Made by a program: the position numbers and the translations under genes. A stretch of DNA of 64,000 nucleotides from Stramonita haemastoma (Eukaryota > Mollusca > Gastropoda > Neogastropoda > Muricidae): positions 49,320,035 through 49,384,034 of the forward strand of contig CM060324.1 in the NCBI GenBank assembly GCA_030674155.1, given 5' to 3'. The notes under the pieces were generated by a model. It was not told the origin of the DNA. It ran no database searches and worked only from the letters and a program-made list of their open reading frames with translations. Positions 36,478-48,541 of this stretch are shown piece after piece; the first letter of the stretch is position 1, and every line of letters begins with the position of its first letter.

Positions 36478-39166
36478 GAGAGAGAGACAGAGAGACAGAG
36501 AGAATTGACAACAGCATTAGCATTTGGAATGACAAGAAACTGAAGGTAGCGGAAGCATTTTGACAAAGTAGCGCTTTGATTTCATTTGGTTTACAAGATC
36601 TAGCGCTATGTAAATTCCATATATTATTATTAATGACAGCAGCCACACTCACATGTGCAGGGGTGTCCTTGTTGAGCATAACCTGTAGCAACTGTGGAGG
36701 TAGAAAGGGTGGACCATGCTGCTTCCCTTCCGTCTTTCGGGGAGGGATTTCCTGACCATACTCAGTGCTTGCTATCACCCCGTCCACTGCAACAGTAACC
36801 ACACACACCTGCCTGCTTAACTTTCGCTAACATTGAAACAAACACAACATGCTTTATACTTTCATGGTACTGCACACAATTCACATGACATGGCTGGGCT
36901 GTATTTTCATGGTATTGCACAAAATCCATATAACATGACTATGCTGCACTCTCATGGTATTGCACAAAATCCATATAACATGACTATGTTGCACTCTCAT
37001 GGTATTGCACAAAATCCATATAACATGACTGTGCTATATTTTCATGGTATTGCACAAAATCCATATACCATGACTGTGCTATATTTTCATGGTATTGCAC
37101 AAAATTCATAATAACATGAATTGTGCTATACTTTCATGGTATGCACAAAATCCATATAACATGATTTGCTATACTTTCATGTATGCACAAAATCCATGTA
37201 ACATGATTATGCTATACTTTCATGTATTGCACAAAATCCATGTAACATGACTATCCACACTTTCGTAGTATTGCACAAAATCCATACAGCATACTGTCCT
37301 ATATTTTCAGGTATTGCACAAAATCCATTGACCAATAACATGACTGATTGTACCTTCATGGCACTGCACAAATCCACAGACATGACTGTGCAAACACACA
37401 CAACACAAATTGCACACACACAAATTGCACACACAGTAAAACCTGCTCCGCTTTTTCAGAAGAGTAGGCCAGTGTATGCCAGTGGGAACAGAGATGACAA
37501 AATTTTAAACACTACATGCAAACTAGAACTGGATAAAAAAAAAAAGACATGCATGCTTGTTCCATAATCCTCAAAATGAAAAATAGGAGTAATAACAATA
37601 ATGACACATAGACAACACATACACAGAGTCACAGTCACACAACAGCAGCAGCAAGTGCTCACCTGATTTGGGTTTGTTGGCAGCACGACTGTCCAAAGCC
37701 AAGGCCTCGAAGACCTCAAAGTCCGACTTCTTGACATGCACCTTGTTGTTCATGGTCCCCATTCCATTGGGCGCTGAGGGCTGCACAACACACCTTTACT
37801 TACACTGTCTGAATCATGCAAGGTGTATATGTATACAGTATACATTCTGGGGGAGAAACTGCACTTCATTATAATATTAATAATTACCCCACCCCCCCAC
37901 TCCCCACCCCACCCCGCAACTCATATCATAATTAATACAAATGCACAGAAATCTTCTAAACATTACATATTTACACACAGTTTAAAGTTAAGTTAAAGTC
38001 TGTCCCAAGCCTAAGGCTCATCAGGCTGGTGCTTATCCCGGTTTCTGTGGCGTTAAGCAACTGAGAGTCATAGACTCCCCCCTGGATAGGACGCCAGTCT
38101 ATCGCAGGGTTAACCCCCAAGGTTGGTACCCCTTTTACACCTGGGTGGGGGTGAGAAAATAGCCGTAAAGTGCCTTTTCCAAGGGCACAACGCCATAGCC
38201 AAAAGCTGGGATTGAACCCGCAAACTTTAGATTACAAGTCCGACGCCCTAACCACTAGACTACAGCGGCGGCTATTTATACACAAATGTATATAATTATT
38301 ATATATGTGTATACATACACATGTTTTACCATACTTTAACCCTTTCACCACCTTTAGACTATGGACGTGATTTTGTCACTTTGTAGTTGCACAATAGAAA
38401 AACTGAAAATCTTACCTAAAAAACAAAACAAAACAAAACAGAAAAAAAAACCTTTCACTGCCAACTGACCTGTAACACAGCTATTCCAGGTACCAGCTGA
38501 TTTTGTATAGAAGTGTTATTTCAATCTTTTTGTGGTTTGTCTTGTATATCTTGGCCAAGAAATTTGCTTTTATGTCAGGCAAAAATCTGCATAAATTATA
38601 ATTATCTAACTAGGCATGTTACATAACGTTAAGAAATCAATATTCTTAAGATCCAAATTGATATTTAGATTCCTCATTTATTTTCCAGTAAAAATCATAT
38701 AACACAACGTTCTATATCAAATAGTTTTCACACCTGAATTTCTTGTTAATCATTACCCATAAAACTGTAAAAACCTCTGGCACTGGCAGGAACCTTAAAT
38801 CAGATTTCTCCTGGCAGTAAACTGGTTAATCAACATATGTTATCATAGTCCAAACCTATGTATACATGTATACACACAACCATTTTCCCCACCATAAAGG
38901 TAGCCCTACATTCTGACTCCAGGGAATCCAGTATGTACATGTATATATACTTTGTGTAGTACATACTCAACAGAACTGTTATCATCTGGTCACTGCCTAT
39001 GCGGAGTGGTCACTTACCTCTCCCGGTTTCATGACCCATTGGCCATCCACATAGAACTTGTATTCATGTTCTCCCTCTGGCAAGTCCACAATGGTGTAGA
39101 AGTCCCCTGACTGAAAGCCAACACATACATGTGTACTTTACTATGCTGCATCGATACACATATGCA

Positions 39167-39211
<45 letters not shown>

Positions 39212-39280
39212 GACACACACGAGGCACATACACACACATGGTACACACACACACAGTACACACACACAGTACACACACAC

Positions 39281-39334
<54 letters not shown>

Positions 39335-41775
39335 ATACTGACACACTCACACAATCAAATATACACAAGTGGGTGTACATGACTCTTTCTAATTATGCGC
39401 TACACTGATCCCATGTTACCACAATGACTGTTCTAAAATCTAAGTGATTATAATTGCGCATTTTGATAGGGGTATTTTGTGTTGACTTAAAATCATATGC
39501 AAATTCGAGACTCAAAAGTAAAGAAAGATTTTACTTCCTCCTGGCATGTAACACCCTACTCTTCTTGAAAGCGGAACGAGTTTTTAACGCACAAGATGTT
39601 CTGCATGCATTCGCACATGGTACCTCGGTTTACAGTCATATCCGAAGTAATGTTAGTTTCAACTTTAAACATTCTTTCAGGACTTCTCCCTTCACTGATT
39701 TCAGAGTACTAATTATTACTGACCACTACACAATTATCTCACCAGCTTTTAGCTTTTTTTTCTGATTTGACTGGTCATTTTCAAATTTTGTGCTCATGCA
39801 AAAACAGTCCCTAGTGGAAATTACAGATGGATACTTTGTTGCGAAACACCAAGGCTAGAATGAATGTTAGACACCTGACTGTGTCTTAGGAGTAAAGAGG
39901 ACAAATTCCCAATGCTAAAGTGACTAGACACTCCTTGTCTATGTGGGCGTTCAACCGTAACAAACACAATGGTAAGACGTTAAACACACACTTCTATACA
40001 TGTATGTACTCACGCCTTAAAACAGACTATGTGTTTAAGTGCAAAGTACTTATTGTTTGGGAGTTTTTGTCTTCTGGAGCAAAAATTCATTGACCAGGCT
40101 TTTGGTCTTAGGTCCAAAGCATTTCCAGCTTAATTCATTGTTTTCACATCATGAAATTAGGGGGGGGGGGGGGGGGGAAATAACCTAATGGTTTGAGCAT
40201 TGCGTTTGTGATCGAATGGACCAGATTCAAGCCATGACCAAGGACCCCATTCAAAGGGATTTTTCTCCTGGTGTTAACATAAGTACTGACTCCACTTTCC
40301 TGAAAGTCCTTCAGATGAGACTATAAACCAAGGTCCCATGTGCCAATGCCAGCGCAACACATTTTCACCAACACAACAGACAAAGATAGGTGCTGTCTGA
40401 AAGTTTGGCTAAGAATAACAAGATGAGACTGAAGGTAAAAAACTAAAACTGTAAAAAAAAAAATTTTTAATGTACCTGCCACTCAAAGCCTTTCCTTTAT
40501 TATAAAATTTGTGTGCAAACCAAGCAGATGGTTTCATACCACCATGAATCGCCCATTACCATCATGATTATCTTTAATGAAACATGAGAATGTCATCATA
40601 CTAGAATGTGTGTTTGATACTGTGTCAATTACTCTGTATCCTACGCACAAAAATTGTACTTAAACTATTTTTTCCCATTTTTTTCCATGACAAATACTGA
40701 AGAATACAGAGGATGGACAGGTCTGGGGCGTGTTGAAACACAGGGCAACAGACACAGGCATGCACTAAATGAGAGCAACCAAGAAAACAACACCCACCCC
40801 CCTCCCCAAACCCCCCCAACTCTCTGACACACTGAAGAACTCACCTTTTGACCAGTGGTATAGTGCCTTTCCAGCCATTGAAACTGCCGGCAAGAGCTAC
40901 CTCTTTGCCCCCTCCCTCCCATTTAAACACAGTGGGCAACAACCGAGGACCTGTCTGCTGCGGGACTGCCTGGCCAGGTGTCACTGTACTCGCCCTTTTG
41001 CGCTGCAACAATTATCAATCTTCTATTATAGTTAAATACCAATGCTGCATGACTGAAATAAAATGATTTACATAATGTGATGTATAGGATGACCTTACTC
41101 TGCCACGGTAACTGAATAAACATAAGAAAAGAGAACCAAATTCTTTCCATCAGTTCTGTAGTTTAGTTTCATAAGTATCATCATGGTTTGGCTTGGTTTT
41201 AATTAATCAACTAGAATTAGATTTGTAATGAAAACAACAATGTTAACTGAAATGGTACACTATTTTTATAATTTCTCACTTCTGATTAAAAAAAAAAAAA
41301 AAAAAAAAAGGTAAAATTCTTTTAGGCTCCCCATGAGGGCGATTTGTAAGCACCACAGGAAGAGAGATGCCTGACTTAGTTACTATTTAGGCCCCAAGTG
41401 GTTTGTCAGACTTGCTGCTGTCTAGTGTCTTACACAGTAGGGGATCATACTAACACTAGTAACAGAACATAACAAAACTTTTTAACAGGTAATTTTGCAC
41501 AAGGTTAAGTGACTTCTCTAGATACATGTACATAATCTCTGAATTAAAATCAGCATGAATGCAATGTACAACATGGGGGAAAAAAGTTGAAACATAACTT
41601 ACATCACACTTGTATATGCACATGCGTGAAGATAATACAGTGTGCTCTTTTTATGTGCAGAGATATAACATACCAACATGTAATTAAACTAATTTGCAAG
41701 ATGTGTAAAACTCTTAAGCTCATACAATAACACAGTGACACTATGCAAGTACTTTTTGCATGTACGCATAAAAAC

Positions 41776-41874
<99 letters not shown>

Positions 41875-42577
41875 AAACATGTATGTAACACATCATTACA
41901 TTTACAGAGGTATAGGTATACACCACTGTCGTACTTGTGATCTGACAGAGAAGCTGAAAATATTCGCTGGTTATGTCTGTGCTGAGATCTATGTCTTTCA
42001 GATTTTTTCACCCCTGCCCCTGGAATTAGCGTAACAGTAACACTAAATTCCACCACCTTCAAAATCCTTCACTGGCTTCAGACAAGACTGTAAATTGATA
42101 CCCCATATGATTGAGTCAACGAGTGCATACATGATACATACATTATGTATACATGTGATGTTACATGTACATTAACCCCCCATCCATCTTTCAATTTCAT
42201 GGAAAGTAGACCAGCCTATAGCTAGTGGCATGGATGATTGACATGTCCCATACCCAGCATGCACCATGATGCATGCTGAGGGATGAGCTCTGCCAGATTC
42301 AACTTGCCTATGAGTATGACACACTGAGACTGACAGTGACACTGACAGTGACAATGACATTGCCTGAAAAAGTCAGAGCAGTGCCTCAGTCAACAACTCC
42401 TAATGGAGTTAAAGGAAAATCACAAAGTTGTCAGATTCACAACAAACATCTGTATCATACAAGCTGATCAAGGGTGGAGGATGTCCCACAATTTTCTTGG
42501 CTAAGGAGCCATAAATCATGCCCTTCACTTCAGTAGTTGACCTAAGTGCATTATGAGTGTGTGTGTGTGTGTGTGTC

Positions 42578-42627
<50 letters not shown>

Positions 42628-42635
42628 TGTGTGTA

Positions 42636-42708
<73 letters not shown>

Positions 42709-42747
42709 GTGTGTGTGTGTGTGCATGCGTGTTTGCATTTGTATACT

Positions 42748-42830
<83 letters not shown>

Positions 42831-44754
42831 CACGTGTGTGTGTGTGACTGTGTGTGTGTGTGTGTGTGTGTGTGCACGCGCACGCAAGTGTGTGCGTGTA
42901 TGTGCATGTATGTCGAATGTGCGTGTGTGTGCATGCATGTGCATGTGTGAATTGGTGCGTGTGCTGTTTCTTTGTTTGCTGCTGGCCTTCTGCATTGAGT
43001 ATACAGTACTTGCTCCTCATGAATACTGTTTCTTCCAGCCCCCTCTCCATCTACCACCATTTTAGATAAAAAAAAATTTACTCCAAAGGCAAAACACATC
43101 AATCACACCTTGGCTGTAGATGTTTTAATGTACTTTTAAACAATATTCATAGACCTTTCACATAAAATGATAAATCACATTAACAAATTTTTCATATAAA
43201 TCATTCATATTCATAGATCATTTATTCTTTCATTCATAATCATAAATGATAAAGGAAACAGAAAGTCCCATTCATTTTTCATTAGCTATGCCATTGACAG
43301 ATTACTGATATTGTTTAGTTCATTTGTTTTGTTTTGGGTTTGTTTTTCTCTTTCACAGAGAGAAGGAAAGAATCTATAAATCTATACCAAAAGCAAAAAT
43401 GCAGACTAGCCACATACATTTTTCCCTGATACAGTGATACTGATAGTGATATAGTTTTGCATTTCACTTTCTGTTACCAGTTGGACAATTATTTTTCTTT
43501 TTCCTGACTCTTGAGTCTTGTGTGTATACAGATTACACTGCACCCACCATAATGGTGTAAACATTTAAAATATATATACATATATCCTAACATGCAAGGG
43601 CTAGTATTTATTTAAATCTGATACTTAAGTCAGTGTCTACCCTAAGCATGCATAAAAGTAATTCAGTATTTGAGTTTTTCTTAGAAGCAAAAGACAGAAA
43701 AATAAGAGTTTTTACTGTTAGGTTACTAAGGAATCAAAATCAGAATCTTCAGTCTAGTTTCTGTTATGTTAAGGGTGCTGATCTCTCGCATCTCTTCCTG
43801 GATGCAACACACTATTTCCGTTCTCTATCCACTAAAAGTAAAAGTAGTAATAATGATAGGCCTAGACATTCCACGTCTTATGGTCATCAACAGATGTGAA
43901 TGAATGGTACACGCCAACTTTCCTTTCATCTAACACAGCTGACTCAATAGAATTACTCGTCAACATTTCTTCCTCTAAAACATCCCTTTCCCGCTCTGCA
44001 ACCAAGCCTGCAGTACATCACAATTCGTCTATTGTCAAGGTCGAATATATGGAAGTTTTGTTCATTTTACCTGCGCCACCAGCCTTCGTATAAAACTGTC
44101 TTTCGTTCGATCCATATCCTTGTTCACATGTTCTGTCGGTATCTAAGCCCCTGACTGTAAAACTTAACACTCTCTATTTTACTCCTCGTGGGTGAAATGC
44201 TGCTTACACAGCTTAGCCACTTCATTACTCGCAATGTTATCTTTCCGAACGTAAACAACACCAGGCTAGGCTAAATGCGGTCACTTTTCAAAATGTCCTT
44301 GACCTTGCTAGAGAAAAGCGAGAGGTCGTGCACATGTCTGCGGTCGATGGGGATCGTAACGTTTAGGTTTATGTATGCTCGACAAAATTAGCTTGTCGCT
44401 CTTTGCTGCTTCATTTCCTTCAATTTATTTTTCGACACTGTTCAAAGTAAATGTGCAATTTGTATTTTGAAACCTCACTTTTATCCGAATCCCCACTTTT
44501 TATTTACTAAATCAAACTGACCTATATTGTGTCTTCTATCGTTACGCCGGCCCCCCTGTATCACCCCCCCCCCCCCCCCCTCCCAGCAAAAAGAGATTTA
44601 AAAAAACCATCACACCTACCTGATGCAGAAGAGGATCTTGCTCTCCCTGATCATCAAAAGACACACCGGTAGAATCTAAGTATCCTCTTGTCATCACTGT
44701 TGGTGCTGTGTCGTCACCAGACATCTGACGACTTTTTGAGGATTGGTTGCCCAT
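35050..44754 (-). CDS. PRKAB: AMP-activated protein kinase beta subunit, seven exons
   Basis: Regulatory and scaffold subunit of AMPK that binds glycogen and joins the alpha and gamma subunits. Exons on the minus strand: 44620-44754, 40845-41002, 39018-39110, 37663-37780, 36653-36786, 35719-35787, 35050-35120. The start chosen is the ATG at 44754 because it gives MGNQSS, an N-myristoylation signal as in human beta subunits. Exons 2-4 form the CBM48 glycogen-binding module (PTVFKWEGGGKEV, FNGW, GEHEYKF, DGQW, MNNKVHVKK). Exons 5-7 form the C-terminal association domain (LPPQLLQVMLNKD, PEPNHVMLNHLYALSIK, final YKPI-like end). The predicted length of about 262 residues is close to human beta-1 (270). 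Exon 3 is one base short and exon 7 about seven bases short against the family. Whether it is beta-1 or beta-2 is not meaningful for an invertebrate. Confidence 0.88.
35146..35672. repeat. Tandem repeat of about 57 bp between AMPK-beta exons 6 and 7
   Basis: About nine units with ATTATATTCCAACATAAAAT, ACAGATTTAAAGGAAC, ACCTTTTAACAAAA; fills the last intron. Confidence 0.88.
35973..36154. repeat. 91-bp tandem duplication in an AMPK-beta intron
   Basis: Two copies beginning GATCCCTCAAAGAACATAG (35973 and 36064) and ending at CCAAAAACAG, differing at a few bases. Confidence 0.88.
36567..36638 (-). repeat. Short GCGCT-flanked repeat, copy 2
   Basis: Reverse complement of the same module, ending at TTATTATTAATG, in an AMPK-beta intron. 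Confidence 0.6.
36855..37375. repeat. About 45-bp minisatellite, about eleven copies
   Basis: Units TTCATGGTATTGCACAAAAT, CCATATAACATGACTGTGC; units decay to the right. Lies in the intron upstream of AMPK-beta exon 5. Confidence 0.88.
37436..37575 (+). mobile_element. SINE-A, truncated diverged copy
   Basis: TAAAACCTGCTCCGC, AAGAGTAGGCCAGTG and GGGAACAGAGATGAC match the SINE-A distal body; in an AMPK-beta intron. Confidence 0.65.
37984..38272 (-). mobile_element. SINE-C, second copy, in an AMPK-beta intron
   Basis: Nearly identical to 32971-33264, same strand, with small deletions. The flanks TATTTACACACAG and TATTTATACACAA are an imperfect target duplication. Confidence 0.82.
39018..39110 (-). 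CDS. PRKAB: AMPK-beta exon 3, second half of CBM48, one base short
   Basis: Encodes DFYTIVDLPEGEHEYKF and YVDGQWVMKPGE. The Lys of EYKF and the Trp of GQW match carbohydrate-contact residues. Joining to exon 2 by the obvious GT-AG sites shifts the frame by one. One extra G in the GGGG run at 39104-39107 would restore it. The upstream intron carries a long (GT)n tract in the transcript sense (39175-39330). Confidence 0.85.
39170..39332. repeat. (AC)n tract upstream of AMPK-beta exon 3
   Basis: (GT)n in the transcript sense, ending about 60 nt before the exon 3 acceptor. Confidence 0.92.
39550..39648 (-). mobile_element. SINE-A, internal fragment
   Basis: CACAAGATGTTCTGCATGC and GGTACCTCGGTTTACAGTC match the SINE-A middle on the minus strand, in AMPK-beta intron 2. 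Confidence 0.55.
40170..40370 (+). mobile_element. SINE-A, decayed head and first half of body
   Basis: AACCTAATGGTTTGAGCATTG, the GATTCAAGCC B-box remnant, GGTGTTAACATAAGTACTGAC and GATGAGACTATAAACC are recognisable. Confidence 0.6.
40845..41002 (-). CDS. PRKAB: AMPK-beta exon 2, start of CBM48 glycogen-binding module
   Basis: Begins RKRASTVTPGQ and reaches PTVFKWEGGGKEV, AGSFNGW, IPLVK. The Trp of FNGW matches a sugar-stacking Trp of the mammalian module. The exon ends in phase 2 with AG of a serine codon, at the place of the Ser108 autophosphorylation site of human beta-1. Confidence 0.88.
41780..41872. repeat. (GT)46 microsatellite
   Basis: Uninterrupted GT of about 92 bp, in AMPK-beta intron 1. 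Confidence 0.95.
42556..42945. repeat. Compound (GT)n array, about 390 bp
   Basis: Several GT blocks separated by short GTGAATG, GCATGC-like spacers, in AMPK-beta intron 1. Confidence 0.93.
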
Positions 44755-45155
44755 GGCACACACCCACCAAAATACACCCCTTTGATGTCTTCCTTATAAA
44801 GGCACAATACCAAACTACACAATGTTTAGGCACACGGTTGTTTTATCACTTATCAAGTTTATCGATAAACAATAACATCTGGAGCAAACAAGATCCACTC
44901 TGCCAATAAAAAATAACGCCAGAAATCAGTCTCATAGGACACCGCCAAAGCAGTCAATAATACTAATAGTAGATTGAGCTTTTGACGACCAAAGCCATCT
45001 TCTTATTGCTTTTTGATGTTGCATTAATAATTTTTGCAGAAAACCCTCTTCTTTTTCCAGCAACGGTATCGGGAGCCTCCTTGTTTATCGCGCCCATGTG
45101 TTGATTTCACTTCAATTTCGAGCAACAAAGTCAAGGATTAAGATAAACAACAAAC
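44755..45155 (-). promoter_or_regulatory. AMPK-beta promoter and 5' UTR region
   Basis: Region upstream of the AMPK-beta ATG. It contains AAGATGGC on the minus strand near 44994-45003, a YY1-type element common just downstream of start sites of housekeeping genes. Part of it (44740-44818 and 44858-44901) is duplicated in inverted orientation at 45850-45987. Confidence 0.45.
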
Positions 45156-45227
45156 ATGGAGGATCATGTGCTCTTGATGCGCAAAGGATTATGGTTCATT
45201 GACCCGGAAGCTATCAGTGCGATGTGA
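45156..45227 (+). CDS. Possible short first exon or small ORF head-to-head with AMPK-beta
   Basis: ATG in good context (AACATGG) opens 23 codons, MEDHVLLMRKGLWFIDPEAI then SAM and TGA. A GT donor-like GTGAGG overlaps the stop, so it could instead be a first coding exon ending at 45223. I do not recognise the peptide and found no following exon. It lies in a GC-richer segment 400 bp from the AMPK-beta start. Confidence 0.2.
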   Translation: MEDHVLLMRKGLWFIDPEAISAM

Positions 45228-45586
45228 GGGAGGAAACAGGGAAAAGGGGAGGGGAGGGCCGGGATGGGCCTAGGCCAAAGATACTCAACGGCCTAGCCTA
45301 AAATAAAGATGCACAAGCATTCGTTTCAGTGTATAAAACCTCTCTGATCACTGGATGAAATACACGAATGTATGCAACTTCTTACGAGAACATAATGATC
45401 ATGGCAGAATACTGTTTACCATCTTCAAAGACATAGGCTAAGATAAGCATAATTATCAACTTTTCATGAATAATGCGCCAACACCAATAAAATGCAGCAG
45501 CATACATGCTCATGCTCAAAACCTTGGTCTAGCCTATAGGCATATATTGCAACGTTATTAACCTAAGAACATAGCTATGGTACGAT

Positions 45587-45588
45587 AT

Positions 45589-45623
<35 letters not shown>

Positions 45624-45834
45624 TTCTTTTATATCGAGGATAACAGAATAAGCAATCATGTGCTTTTTTTCATCCGGTACCCGTGTGTATGCAGTTTTGT
45701 AAATATTGTCATCTGTTCCCACCGGCACACGATGGCCTGCTCTTACGAAAAGCGGAACAGGATTTAACGTGTGCGCAAGATGTTCTGCGTGCGTTCGCAC
45801 ACGGGGCCTCGGTTTCAAGTCTCATCCGAAGGAT
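45587..45834 (-). mobile_element. SINE-A, 5'-truncated copy next to the inverted AMPK-beta duplicate
   Basis: An (ATTT)n run is the tail; the body continues to CTCATCCGAAGGAT at 45834. The inverted AMPK-beta copy begins 16 bp further. Confidence 0.78.
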
Positions 45835-45849
45835 GTTTGTATGGTATGG

Positions 45850-45987
45850 TAGTTGGTATTGTGCCTTTATAAGGAAGACATCAAAGGGGTGTATTTTGGT
45901 GGGTGTGTGCCATGGGCAACCAATCCATAAACATAAACCAAAAAGAGTGGATCTTGTTTGCTCCAGATGTTATTGTTTATCGATAAA
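45850..45987 (+). pseudogene. Inverted, rearranged copy of the AMPK-beta 5' UTR and start codon
   Basis: Block A (45850-45926) is the near-identical reverse complement of 44740-44818 and includes ATGGGCAACCAATCC, the first codons of AMPK-beta. Block B (45944-45987) matches the reverse complement of 44858-44901. In the gene, B lies upstream of A; in the copy the order is A then B. The copied ATG runs into unrelated sequence after five codons. Confidence 0.8.
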
Positions 45988-46257
45988 GGATATTAATCGG
46001 GTGAGGGGAGAGGTGGTTGTAGGGGGAGCTGAAGCTAGTAGCACTCGGTATAGTCAGTCTCAATAATAACTGTCTACTGGGATTACATTCAAGATTTGTG
46101 ACTCGACATGATGACCTGGGTACAAGTCCTGCTGAACTGTCCTTTTGTGCTCCCCACCCCCTATCGAAACCATTGGCTCCCTCTCCATTCCCCTGCAAGT
46201 CCTTCCAATGCGACAAGCTTCCATTCCGTACCCTGCCTTGTCATCACGATGCCAGTC

Positions 46258-46398
46258 TCCTCTGAAGTCGGAGTATGGCTGCCTATATGGCGAGGTACTT
46301 GAAAACATACACGCAAGCTTCTCATTGATTGTGCAATTTCAATCTCAGAGTGATTCCCAGGTGGGATGAGTGAGTCAGAGTGCATAATCAGGGTGACC
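46258..46398 (+). repeat. Dispersed repeat D, plus copy
   Basis: GAAGTCGGAGTATGG, GAGGTACTTGAAAACATACA, TTGTGCAATTTCAATCTC and GATTCCCAGGTGGGATGAG match the reverse complement of 55061-55232. It ends at the poly-C run. Confidence 0.6.
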
Positions 46399-46455
46399 CC
46401 CCCCCCCCCCCCCCCCCCCCCAGTGTTAAGCTGGGAAAGGCACAACAACAATCTC

Positions 46456-46916
46456 GATGCCGGTGTAACAGCTCAAAACACTACTGAGCAATAAAGACTA
46501 CTGTAGTGGTTTTGGCGTAAGGCTTTCACGCCATAACCACTACCATAGTGGCTTTAGCACATGCTGTAAACACTACCTTAGTGACTTTGGCATACGCTAT
46601 GAACACTATCTCTAAGCTAAAAACACTACATCTTACACGCCAGATTGACTACCCACGCCAAAAAACGCTATTGTCATTCGTCAATAAACACTACTGCAGG
46701 TTGTTTTCGTGGTTTAGACATTATGCTGAAAACACTATCCCAGTATTTTTAAGACCAGTACCTCTGGCAGAAAAAGCTAAATCGACACAAGACACACAGA
46801 CATAGGGAAAATGAGAAGAAAAAAAACCAACAACTTTCTGTTTGTCTTTTAAACGGCAAAATCACTACAGTAGTCTTTATTGCAGGGTAGTGTTTTGAGC
46901 GTGTCACAGGGGCATC
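46456..46916. mobile_element. Foldback/MITE-like element, about 460 bp, long inverted arms
   Basis: The left arm (46456-46516) and the right arm (46858-46916) are inverted copies over about 55-60 bp, sharing GCTCAAAACACTAC and CAATAAAGACTACTGTAGTG. The centre has several CACTAC/GTAGTG repeats. A poly-C run (46399-46422) lies to the left and a poly-G run (46926-46957) to the right, extending the inverted symmetry. Confidence 0.65.
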
Positions 46917-46923
46917 AATATGG

Positions 46924-46960
<37 letters not shown>

Positions 46961-47384
46961 AGGTAAGGCAAGTCCGTGTCAAGCAGTAGTGGGATTGCAC
47001 CTGTGAATGGGTGGCTGTTGGCAGCCTGTCCATACAGTCGACTAACTTATTCTTTTTTTTTCCTTTTTTTTGGGGGTGGGGTGGGTGGGGGGGGTGGTAT
47101 CTCTTTTATTAAAACCATTGCCGTTTTTTTCTTCTTCTGTTTTCAGCCCTTTGTTTTTCTTTCTTCACTGCACACATTTTTTTTTTATACATAGTTTTTA
47201 GATGGGCCATAATTATTTTTAACATAAAAAAGCACTTTTTTCTGCCATTTTTTCCCTTATTCTCACACACCTTTCTTTTTCTTTAAAAAAAAACACAAAC
47301 TTTTTTCTCTTATATCTTTCTTCCTTTCTGTTTTTTTCTCTCCTTGTTCCTTGTTCCAAGCTTACCTGCCTGCTTATCCCGTTT

Positions 47385-47730
47385 AGGCCCAAAACTTTCC
47401 CCCCATCTATTAGACCATGAGTGGTGGTCTGGGCGCTAGTCTTTCAGTTGAGAGGATAAACCGATAAACGGGTCCCGTGTGTGTTACACAGCATTATTAA
47501 GCGCATGTAAAAGAACCCACGCAACAAGACAATTGTCCCTGGCAAAATTCTGTAGGAAAAAAGCCCCTCTGATAGGCAAACAAATACACTTGCAGACAGG
47601 AAAAAAGAAAAATTAAGGGTAGGCCCTGCACTTGTGGCGACGAGCTCTCCCGGGAGAGCAGCCCGAATTTCACGCAGAGAAATCTGCTGTGACATAAAGT
47701 GGTACAAAATACAACAAATACAAATACAAA
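47385..47730 (+). mobile_element. SINE-B, headless copy with complete 3' domain
   Basis: GAGTGGTGGTCTGGGCGCTAG, AAAAGAACCCACGC and TTGCAGACAGGAAA, then the 3' domain GAGAGCAGCCCGAATTTCAC and AGAAATCTGCTGTGA. This 3' domain resembles one widespread in molluscan SINEs (from memory, not checked). Confidence 0.7.
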
Positions 47731-48127
47731 ATATTAAATTTCTGAACCTTACCAGGAGAGATGAGTGGGCACAGAAAGACTGTAAACAGAATCTGTATAT
47801 ACTGTTCACACTTTCAGACAAAACAAAAAACAAACCCAAACAAAACACCCAGTTTCGAAGCAGTACCCAATGTTGTGGTGATGGTAGGTTAATAGTACAG
47901 TACCCCAAATCGGATAGCTCCCTGGGACTTAAGTGTAACCAAACCAGTGTTCTCTCCAGCATTAGGCTACCATGGAAGTTACAGTTATGTTTAGCTGTAA
48001 AGAAATTATCAAGAATAATCGTGGCTGATCTAAATCAGATGATGATTTTTCTAAGTCACCTGGACACTACAAATATAAGACAGTGCATAACTGTCAACTA
48101 TCACTGACTATAAGCTACAGACAGTAC

Positions 48128-48129
48128 AC

Positions 48130-48199
<70 letters not shown>
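48128..48199. repeat. (AC)n microsatellite abutting a SINE-A head
   Basis: Pure AC of about 70 bp followed directly by the SINE. Confidence 0.93.
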
Positions 48200-48200
48200 A

Positions 48201-48541
48201 GGACGGGATAGCCTAATGGTCAGAACATTGCGCTGGCAATTTGACCACCCGAGTTGATTCCGGTGGAGGGGATTTTTCTCCTGGAGTTAACATCAGTGCT
48301 GACTCCATTCTCCCCAAAAGTCCTTTGGATGAGACCGCAAACCAGACCCCTGCGTGAACGTAAGCAGAACATCTTGTTAAATTCTGTACCGCTTTTCGTA
48401 AGAGTAGGCCATTGTGTGCCGGTGGGAACAGATGGCAATATTTACACAACTGCATACACAGGGGGACTGGATGAAAAAAGCACATGAGTAGGCCTACTTA
48501 TTCTATCATCCTCAATATAAAGAATAAAATAAATAAATAAA
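48201..48541 (+). mobile_element. SINE-A, full-length copy after (AC)n
   Basis: GGACGGGATAGCCTAATGG follows a 70-bp (AC)n tract; body and (AAAT)n tail are present. Confidence 0.8.
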
